Positions 24,443-33,900 of a stretch of DNA of 64,000 bases are shown here, piece after piece. The stretch is from Glandiceps talaboti (taxonomy: Eukaryota; Hemichordata; Enteropneusta; Spengelidae). The position numbers and the translations under genes are program-made. Each line of letters starts with the position of its first letter. The first letter of the stretch is position 1. Under the pieces are notes generated by a model. That model saw only the letters and a list, made by a program, of their open reading frames with translations. It ran no database searches and was not told the origin of the DNA. The stretch covers positions 25,067,342 to 25,131,341 of the forward strand of contig NC_135549.1 of NCBI RefSeq assembly GCF_964340395.1, in the 5' to 3' direction.

Positions 24443-24640
24443 GGCTTTGTCACTACTCATCTAGTAACTAGTAGTGGCAAGGCCCCTCAGGCCACTCGTA
24501 TTTTCTGGTTGAATGAAGAAAAATATTGGAGAATAATTAGATGTTAGTCCTCAATATTTTTCTTTGTTCAGCAAAGGAAAATATGAGTGACCTAAGGAGC
24601 CTTGCCACTACCAGTTACTAGATGAGACAAACCCTTAATA
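24443..24640. mobile_element. Foldback (MITE-like) element of about 190 bp
   Basis: Arm 24446-24530 (TTTGTCACTACTCATCTAGT, then GTAGTGGCAAGGC, TCGTATTTTC and GAAGAAAAATATTG) is repeated inverted at 24552-24633. The two arms meet at a short centre (ATTAGATGTTAGTCCT). It lies in the TMEM168 5' intron. Relatives are at 20860-21112 and 24885-25010. Confidence 0.8.
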
Positions 24641-25785
24641 GGTCGGAAGTATTTTCGACTGAATGAAGAAAATATTGAGGAATAACATAATTATACCTCG
24701 ATACTCAATCATAATTTATGCAAAATCACAGAATACAGTCATTGGGGCAATCTGGAACGTTTTGATACATATTTCAAGCATTGCAAGACCAGTGGTGATG
24801 ACACTGGTTGTTGTGACTTGGAATGACTGGGTTTATATACATCCATATTTTCTGTTCAAAGACAATTATTTGGCTAATTATTATACTATTCTTCAATATT
24901 TTTTCTTCATTTATCTAGAAAACATTCATAACAAGTTTGTTATTCCTCATCTTCTACTTTTAATGATAAGGCCTCTTCTGCCAAGACGATATCACCTTGG
25001 TTGAATAATATCACTTTACACTAGTACCATTGTAATGGTTGAATGAATGGGGACGTATCAGCTGCACAAAAGATACAAATCTATTACAAAGTTTAGAGTT
25101 TCATGTTCTTCCTAGAAAATGTCCATAAAGAGGATTTAATGGCGAAAACTTTGAGTCTGTGCAATGTTGCTGTCTAACTACATGTACTGTTACCCCATAA
25201 TAAGTCGTGAAATCTTTGTCTCTATGGGATTAGTCTTGTTTGCATACGAAGTAAGTCGTTCATTCACGAGTGCACCGTCTGCAAGCAGGACTACTGTGGA
25301 ATATGTTCTAGTTATACTACCCAAAGGAGATTAGGATGGTCCTGTAAATGGACATTTCTTATCCACTGACAATTTCAGTATTTTATAAAAGTTTATGGAA
25401 CAGATGCTATATACATGCTGTACATAATGTTACGTTTGCACAGTTCCTTGCTCAACGTGATCTGTATTCAAAAGTTGTAATGGTAGTGTACATGCTGGTG
25501 CTTTATGTACGCATGAAGCAATCTATATGATTTTAACGTGCGATTTTAATACACTGACTGTCGAGAATGATCGAAATCATTTGGAAATATAACTGCGTGT
25601 TAATATTGACGTCGATGACTCGACTATTGAGTCAATTTGCAAAGCAATAAATCGACAAAGGCCAATCACAGTCATCGACCAAAATGTATGGGTGGGGTAG
25701 CGATCGGAAACATGGCGTCAATTACATTGTTTTTTGTTGACGTGCAATTTCTGTATTGATCAAGGTGTCAATCAACCATACTCAC

Positions 25786-25900
25786 TTGTGTTGCCGTTGA
25801 CTTCATACCAAGCAATGCCAAATATTATTGCAAGATCATGTTTCTCTTCGTGTTGACGGCCATCTTGAAAGTGGAATGAATGCCTTTCACTTCCTGGTTC
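25786..25900 (-). promoter_or_regulatory. Probable TMEM168 first non-coding exon and promoter
   Basis: The minus strand has a strong donor (CACAA|GTGAGTATGG, exon end 25786). Just upstream sit an ETS-type site (CAGGAAGTG, plus 25888-25896) and a YY1-like word (CAAGATGGCCGT, 25855-25866). Both are typical of TATA-less housekeeping promoters near the start site. The acceptor at 24055 would join this exon to the coding exon. The exon limits upstream are not visible. Confidence 0.5.
25825..25863 (-). other. Possible 12-codon upstream ORF in the TMEM168 leader
   Basis: Minus-strand ATG within AAGATGGCC, peptide MAVNTKRNMILQ, stop TAA at 25825-25827. If the exon at 25786-25900 is transcribed, this uORF precedes the main start and could limit translation. 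The ATG also coincides with the YY1-like word, so it may lie upstream of the start site. Confidence 0.35.
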
Positions 25901-25967
25901 ATGCCAATGTAACATTGGGGGCGCTATTCATAATAATTAATAATATCAGTTTTATACTCGCTCTCGA

Positions 25968-26050
25968 CTAGCTCTCTCGGTAGGGTCTTCCTACTTTCAT
26001 GCTCTCAGCTACTCACAACTGACTCCCAACACGCAGGGCCTGTGCTCGAT
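25968..26050 (+). mobile_element. Degenerate tRNA-like sequence, probably a SINE head
   Basis: TAGCTCTCTCGGTAGGGTC resembles a tRNA D-arm with A box (TAGCTCAGTCGGTAGAGC in many tRNAs). About 50 bp later GCCTGTGCTCGATTGCG resembles a T-arm with B box. The spacing is long and the stems are broken, so this is not a functional tRNA gene. A short A-rich stretch follows near 26097. Confidence 0.4.
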
Positions 26051-27774
26051 TGCGAAATCAGCGCAGAGTACATATTCATTGTTTTTATTTGACAGACATA
26101 AAAATAACTTATGCAACAAAAAAACATACAAGAAGCTAAAACCTATGATGGCAGGTCACATTTTCATGCATAAAATCACATTCATGTTTTCATTGGCATT
26201 TGTATTCTTAAAATCGTTCTTTACATGGTGAAAATGAAAGTTTGTATTCGTAAGTTTCATTTTTTCTAACAGGAGTTGAACTGAGGGTATGTTATCACCC
26301 GTTTGTTTATTAGCAGGATATCCAGTAAAAACCTTGCATGGATTTACATAAAACATTGTGGAAAGATTGCATTTGAGGTGAGGGAAAATTTATAACATTT
26401 TGATGGCAATCTCATTCTGGATCTGAATTTTAGTGAAGAAATGGTATTACATTGTACTAGAATGAGAAATTGAGCATGAACTGTTGAGGGCGCCCTTCAC
26501 TGGTTTTTGAATAGCATGACTAGCGTATAGAGGTGTGCAAGCACTACAGAATGCCCTCTACTTCATTCATGGCCAGACACTCAAAAGGTTTTTTTTCATT
26601 ATAAAAGTTTATTTGAGTTGTTCCATGTAGTACATAAGAATAATGCTGTCAAACAACAAATTTTAACAATAAAAAAAATAAACTCACATTGAAGACATAC
26701 AAACTATAGCTTTGTGATTATCTTGTTTCTTTTTATACGATATACATTCTTACAATTGATAAATGAGTCAATGTAGTATCCATATATTGGCATTTGTATT
26801 TAAGATACAAAACTTTTCTAATTTCATACGTTTTTTTTCCTTTTTCCCCTTTGAAAAAAATTTTTGTTTGTTTTTTGTTTAACATTTCCTCTGCCAAAAG
26901 ATACTGAAATAATAGACTCCTTCCTTACTTTGGTTGTAAAAAAGAAGTACTCTGCTCATTTATTACTTTGGTAATATGAGCCTTCAGTTTACTAAGGATA
27001 GACACAAACTAAAACTATTGTCTCAACATGTTGATACAACAGTAATAAGCCATTGAATGGACTTTTGTTTAATTCTATGTTTAATTATAGTCTCAGTAGG
27101 GAGGTGTCCCAGAGGTTTACTGACAGAGTTCCACCATAGACCCTACACAATGAACTTGCAATCACAGATAACTAACACACACTTGTCTGTGTTGCAGTGT
27201 ACTGTTTTAGCACTTCCAATGTTTACACTAACTTGTTCACAGAGTGATAAGAATTGCACAACAGAGGAACCGTTATCACCCACTTGTGTAATCTACCACA
27301 CTGAAGAACAATAGATTTAGTTTGTGCCTCTCCTAGTAAACCAAAGGCTCGATTACCAGTCGTAAGTTACAAGACAATGCTGAAACAAAGTTATAACACT
27401 TTTGTGTGTACATGTATTTTCATTTACAGTACAGCCTGCCAGGTCATAATAAGGTAAAGTCTCCCTAGCTAGATATGGAAAGTCTACTTTTCAGGGTGTC
27501 ACCAAGGCACAGGTCTCTAGATAAGAATGGTCATATTTAGGAAATGAGAAATGACTATCCATGTTACATAAATGTCTAGTATTGGTAGCTTCATCACTTT
27601 ACTTCCAGGCAAACCTGAATACAATGCTACCAGCAAGTACACCAGGAATCCTGGATTTTCAATTTCAGTTTTACAAATGAAATGATAAATTTGTTTCAGA
27701 TTTGTCTAAAATTTCTTTCCCCCACTAATGCAACTTCAAATGCCAATAACTTGGTTTTAAACCCTTGCGGAAAG

Positions 27775-27962
27775 TTCCAAAAGCATTCCTAAAAGATTAT
27801 TCATATAAGATCTTATAGGATTTTGGCCCCTTTCTTAAAGGAATACTTCACAATTCTTATAGGAATTAGGATAGTCCTAAAGGAATGATCAGTCCTGTAG
27901 GAATCCTATAGGAATATTATAGGTCATATAGGAATCCTATAGGAATACTATAAGACCATTTC
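27775..27962. repeat. Cluster of short CCTATAGGAAT-type repeats
   Basis: Variants of TATAGGAAT, CTAAAGGAAT, CTGTAGGAAT and ATCCTATAGGAATA recur about ten times in under 200 bp. Several are self-complementary (ATTCCTATAGGAAT-like), so the block can fold back at many registers. It looks like a decayed short-period tandem repeat. Confidence 0.75.
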
Positions 27963-29220
27963 TGTAAGGGAAGGGGTACTAAATACTTTTCACAATGCAA
28001 AAATTTACTGTGAATTCTATAATCTATACTAATCTAGGATATATCTGTATATCTGCAAGTTGCAACTCTGATAAAATATGTTTTGGAGAAGTACTGAATG
28101 ATGCTTTACATAAAGCAAAATTAAGATTTGTCTGAAATTTCTTTCCATACTAGTAGTACATGTCTACACCTTGTCCCATCAACAGGATTGCACGGCATTT
28201 GGTAATCTAAAGCACTAGTGACATTGAATTTACAGTATACAGCCAGCACCCTGTGAATATTTCACTTGCCAACTAAAAATTGAATAGTCAGTGTTGCAGC
28301 CAGAGGTTTTTTTGGGGTCATTTTTTGGACCTGACTCACAATTTTGGAAGTGATGGGTCATAGATGACCCATACTAAAATTGTATGCAAATATGTTAAGC
28401 AACATACCACACCTATAGCAACAGCTAAATGATTGCGTATATTTCAAAGATAACAACAGGGTTGGATAGGCAACTGCATATTAATCATTCAGCAAATATC
28501 CAACATGGCTCAGCATGTGGGTAAATATTTTTTAAAAACTGTTCAGTTGTGCTACAATGCCATTGGTGCTTTTTTTATAATGTCCTAAAAAAATTTATGA
28601 TGACCCGGAAAAATGAAAGTCTCGAGACACTAAGTCCCACTCTGTCAAAAGGCTGGCTAAAATTACACTGGTTGAGACTGAAACTATGGCACCACCTTTC
28701 CAGGGTATTATAATGTGATGACAATGCATGCCTACATCATCAAATTTATAGTTCTGAAATTACCTCCTAAAATATTTAATAATTATTTGACAATGGAAAT
28801 TTTGCTAAAACTTCAATTACTTTGGCATAACGAACATGTATTCAGTTTGTATCCAATATCGCAATATAGTGCACCTGCAGTTTATATATTTTTTATAAGT
28901 TTTATTTATAAGTAGTAAATAATTGGCACTGCTCACTCAAAGGTCACAAGATGAAATGGTGCGAGTAAATACACCCATGTTATTTGGACCAAGTTTTTAC
29001 CATTTTTTAAAAGGCCATGAAATTCTAAAATCACAGAAGCGATCCCAATAATTCTAATAACTGTGATGTATTTCCAACAGTCTCTGGGCAGGCAAATTGT
29101 ATTATAATCTCTTGTCATTGGAGACATGGCAGTAGAGAGTCAAAATAATACTTCTGATTGATAGTTTATCTGTGATACCTTTCCTGTCTGTAATCCTGTA
29201 CAATATATAGCCTGGAGACT

Positions 29221-29985
29221 ATAGCCATTGAGTGTGAATCTGAAGATCTCTTTCCTCCACAGTCTAGAGACAAGCCCATTGAGTGTGAATCTGGAGATCT
29301 CTTTACTCCACGGTCTACAGACTAGCCCATTGAGTGTGAATCTGGAGATCTCTTTATTCCACAGCCTAGAGACACGCCCACCGAGTGTGAATCTGAAGAT
29401 CTCTTTACTCCACAGCCTAGAGACTAGCCCATTGAGTGTGAATCTGGAGATCTCTTTACTCCACAGCCTAGAGACAAGCCCATCGAGTGTGAATCTGAAG
29501 ATCTCTTTACTCCATAGCCTAGAGACAAGCCCATTGAGTGTGAATCTGGAGATCTCTTTACTCCACAGCCTAGAGACAAGCCCATTGAGTGTGAATCTGA
29601 AGATCTCTTTACTCCACAGCCTAGAGACAAGCCCATTGAGTGTGAATCTGAAGATCTCTTTACTCCATAGCCTAGACACTAGCCAATTGAGTGTGAATCT
29701 GGAGATCTCTTTACTCCACAGCCTAGAGACAAGCCCATTGAGTGTGAATCTGAAGATCTCTTTACTCCACAGCCTAGAGACTAGCCCATTGAGTGTGAAT
29801 CTGAAGATATCTTTACTCCACAGTCTAGAGACTATAGCCATTGAGTGTGATCTTAAGATCTCTTTACTCCACAGTCTAGAGACTAGCCCATTCAGTGTGA
29901 ATCTGCAGAATGATCTCTTTACTCCACAGTCTAGAGACTAGCCCATTGAGTGTGAATCTGCAGATCTCTTTACTCCACTCTCGCT
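29221..29985. repeat. 51-bp minisatellite, about 15 units
   Basis: Unit consensus: CCCATTGAGTGTGAATCTG, then A/G, AGATCTCTTTACTCCACAG, then CCTAGAGACAAG. The 51-bp length is a multiple of three, so both strands stay open: 233 codons on minus (17-residue unit GLVSRLWSKEIFRFTLN) and 237 on plus. This is a repeat artefact unless shown otherwise. A single inverted partial unit lies at about 30289-30340. Confidence 0.93.
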
Positions 29986-30288
29986 CAATGAGTTAGCTAG
30001 ATGACATTTTCAAATTCAAACAAAGCCACCCACACAGCCATGTCTTTGTTTATCAATTTTGCCCAATAATACGCCTTACTATTGAATAGAAGTCTGTGAT
30101 TGATAAACAAAGACATTATAAGTTAAGTGTTTATTGGGGCTAGTAAGATATGTCCAAATATGGTATGTTTGTCATATCCGAATGCTACCTATACACTGTT
30201 TACATCATTTTAACAGTTTGGGGCTTTACTCATTTGCGTGAACAATTATGGGTTCATGATTTCTCATTCAGCTAGACGGGGTAAAGAG

Positions 30289-30340
30289 AGATCTTCAGAT
30301 TCAAACCCAATTGTTAGTCTCTAGACTATGACTATGTGGA
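30289..30340 (-). repeat. Isolated inverted partial unit of the 51-bp minisatellite
   Basis: AGAGATCTTCAGATTCA followed by CAATTGTTAGTCTCTAGACTATG is the reverse complement of the 51-bp unit with changes. It lies about 300 bp beyond the array. Confidence 0.7.
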
Positions 30341-30806
30341 GCAGTATTCAAGGGCTAAACATGTCTTTTCATTAGTTTTGCTCTTTCCCTAGGACAAGAA
30401 ACAAAACATTTTTTTTTTTTGCCGTACCAGTTAACTTTTCACTATTCATTCGAACTTCTTGAATAGGCCTGTGCAATGCAAAATTTGTAGGAAATAGGTA
30501 CGGGTATGGGGTGTAATGGTAAGAGGGTGGGTTTTGTATTTCCTCACCCATTGTGAAGACTACATGTATTTTGTTAAATTCAGGCATCACGTGATACTGC
30601 AAAGGTTCTGACAACTATATATAATTCTTGTAATACCAAAATACAAGAATGTAACTATCACAAATGTAGTTCATCAAGACACTATCTTTGTTGACAGTAT
30701 GTTGTGAGAAAAATAAATTGTCTTTACATGTATCTCTTATAAAGTAAAACTAAAATTCAAATCATATTTGAATGCTAAAAAGCTGGTTTATGATGCCGTG
30801 TGTTAA

Positions 30807-30921
30807 ATTCAGTCCCATTGCAATGCATCACTTAGTCCCACTACACTGCATCATTTAGTCCGACTGCACTGCATCGTTTAGTCCGACTGCACTGCATCAT
30901 TTAGTCCCACTGCAATGCATC
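30807..30921 (-). repeat. 23-bp minisatellite across the SAMTOR stop codon
   Basis: Five consecutive 23-bp units, on the minus strand GATGCAGTGCAGTCGGACTAA plus two bases. The unit nearest the gene encodes the last residues of SAMTOR (DALQWD) and its TAA. The other four lie in the 3' UTR, and at least three repeat a GACTAA-type stop. The tandem array therefore seems to have been seeded by, or to have spread into, the end of the coding sequence. Confidence 0.9.
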
Positions 30922-33900
30922 GTCTTCATCTACATTAGGCAGTTCAGTGAAGGCATCACGGGTGGACTGGTCATCTGAATCGGACTGGCCTGTGAATACA
31001 TCCGAAAAAATACATTCTTCAGCAGTATCGTTGAAATCCTGTGGTATATATAACATATCAGGGTTACAATCACTTGTCATCAGGGAACACGGTTCATTGC
31101 TGACTTTCCGAAAAGCTAGGAAGTGCATATGCATGTACTTGATGTATTTCCATCGTTTGAACCCCAGGCATTCTATGGCACTTCTCCAACTCTTCATCAT
31201 ATTGGCATGTTTGTTTTGATGCGACGAGTCCGGAGTGATGATCAAAAGTAATCCATTCATCTGTAGCAACTGTTGCGCCTTCTGGCAGCATATCCATCGT
31301 TGATAGGGTGATGGAAAGTAAGAAAGCAGTAACGAAAACACAACAACGTGAAAACATTCCCTCGGAAGACAATCCACTGGGTTTTGCAAGTTCCGAAGAA
31401 AGGTATTCACAGTGTCTGGAGCTAGTTGTAAAGGTGGGTTCATTTGAAGATTGAGAAAGTCACATTTGTAAACCGTCTGCAGAGAGGAAATAAAAAGGAT
31501 AAAACTAGATTTACATATTATCATTACAATTCAATTTTTAGCTACCAGTGCTCAGAACACATGATCTGATACAAATTTACTATTAATAAATAGGAACAAC
31601 AGATACAACGATAAGTATAAAATTGATATGATATAATAATAATTATGAAAATTTAGTTTTTCAGTATATTTCATTACTACAGGATAATGGCAGTTTGAAC
31701 CTATTTTCTATGTTTTTTCCCACACTTTGATGCCAATATTCGTTGTACAAAAATGAAGAGAAAAAAATTCTTGATTCTCTTATAAATTTGATTGAATGTG
31801 TGTACTTTACATACTAAAGTAAATTTTAAAATCCAGGTTTTGGTTCTGTGTCCCTTACTTTTGGGTGCATACATACTGTCAAATCTTTAGCACTTCCTCT
31901 AGATAACCTTGGTCAACATAACTCTTTCCTGGATTGCAAAGTTTAATGTACATCCACTTTATAAACAAATATATGAGTGTTACTAAAAGGATGTTTATTT
32001 CTACTACAACATATGAAATATCTCTCGGCTATTTCCGAAAAAAATCTCAAAAGTTCAATAACATAATAAAATTGTAAACAACACTGGTGCCAGTCTAATG
32101 CACATGCTACACTTCAAGATAGCAAGATTGAATGACATGAACTAACTTGCCGCCATGTAGACATCAAATCCAGACATTAACACACTGGCACCCATGTGTG
32201 TGTAAAGTTGCAGTATCCCACAATAGACACAATGTAGCGAGAAACTGCAATCTTGTTATCTTAGTGTAGAATATGCAGTTTCTTAATAGTTTCCTGCATG
32301 GTCGTTTCAAACACAGCCAGTGAACAGTAACTTGAAAGGGGCTGTAGTATTCAATTCAATCGTTTTGAAAAAAGCTTGCGGAGGAGTAAAAAAAACGAAT
32401 CAAAGGTTCAAGCCGACTTTGGTACTCATTTACAACTAAAACACCACAGATGACTAACAATAGTAACATACTTACATCAACTGCTGGTGATATGTCAATA
32501 CCAATGGCAAGAAATTCATCAAATTTCAAGAATGGATTATAACAGCTACCAACATCAAGTAATCTTATTTTGCCTGTAAAAGGCAAGGATCTGAAAGCAA
32601 AAAAAAATAAGTAAATAAATTTCCTATTGCTCAAATCACTTTTTAAAGTATGATATTATAAACTAATCATGTAAGGAAATCCAACTGTAACACTAACAGT
32701 TTATATAGCATGCATTCTTCAAATTGTGTTGAACAATGATTTATATCGTGGATATAAATGAACACACTTTACGTGGCATTACACATACAGTTGAAAGTAA
32801 ATCATCAATTCATAAGCCCTACTGAGAGACATTACCAACAGTTATATTTAGCACAAAAGATCACCATTTATATAAATTCTCACTTTTACGCATTAGATAT
32901 TCAATCTATCAATTCCCGGTACCTGCAATAGCATTTACCCTCATGCTAGAGGGTCAAAATAGAATAAAAAGACCAACTTATAGTAATGCATGTGATGCGA
33001 TGAAGCAGAAGTTACGATGCCAACCAAGAAATCGAATGTTCATTATTTTTATGATGCACCTAGGCAGTAATAATATTATATGCCACTATTTAGCATATTC
33101 TGACTCCTATGAGAGATAATCTTATCTCATATTGCTACCAGTGGTGGTGCCCTTCTACATAATACTGTGCTGAAAACAGTCACCTTCTAACATATGTTTT
33201 CAGTAGTATTTATGAAATATTAATAAATTTACATTTGATAATAGTGGCAGCACTAATAAAAGAAACATTGATCTATAAATTAATGATGAAAACTATATCA
33301 TATCTTAATCTTATGACACATATGAAATTTCATGTCAATATTGTTTTACCCAAAGCACAGTTTCTACTGTAATTCCATCAACATATATGAAAGCCATATT
33401 ACTCAATGTTCACAAAATAACCCTTACATTACATTGCAAGGAAGTGTTTTACAGTTCTCCTTTGTTTTTTTAGAAATGAATTAAGATACTTTTGACCAAC
33501 TGTATTCTCAGTAGTGCTATCTGTGGCATTAAAATCTCAACAAGATCTTTCTTTTACTTGGTGGTAAAGAGATGATTGGATACCGTGGGTAGCATCAAGA
33601 CTAATCAACTCTGGCAGTTGTGTATTACACACACCATGGTTCTCTTTGACATGTGATCTGGACTAAGGTGCAATGAAGCAAAAACAGTCCCACAATTCCA
33701 CAAGAAACAAAGCTTTTTTTCTTTGATGTTTTTGAAAGCAATTAATTCTCACACTGGTGGCTTTAAATGTCATATAAAGGACCTTTTTGTAGCACCTACT
33801 TTGATAAGTACTGCCAACAATCAGAAGTCATACATAGATATTTATCATATCATTAAATAAAGCTGCACTACCTATAGCTGGAGTATTAATTTTTTCAATC

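Larger units (their letters stand above)
25901..30806. other. Intergenic DNA between SAMTOR and TMEM168
   Basis: No protein-coding segment was recognised. It holds a decayed tRNA-like sequence near 25970, an AGGAATCCTATA-type cluster near 27775 and a 51-bp minisatellite at 29221. A minus-strand AATAAA (30130-30135) is a candidate SAMTOR poly(A) signal. Confidence 0.6.

Noticed and set aside
27057-27314. 85-codon ORF with a signal-peptide-like start (MDFCLILCLIIVSVG)
   Set aside because: The only hint is a hydrophobic N-terminus. No homologous family was recalled, and there is no promoter or conserved cysteine pattern, so chance is likelier.
29140-29941. Two ORFs of more than 230 codons on opposite strands
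   Set aside because: Both are consequences of a 51-bp (17-codon) tandem repeat lacking stops. No transcript evidence can be seen.
29221-29985. Possible CRISPR-like repeat array
   Set aside because: Units are contiguous with no unique spacers, and the genome is plainly metazoan.
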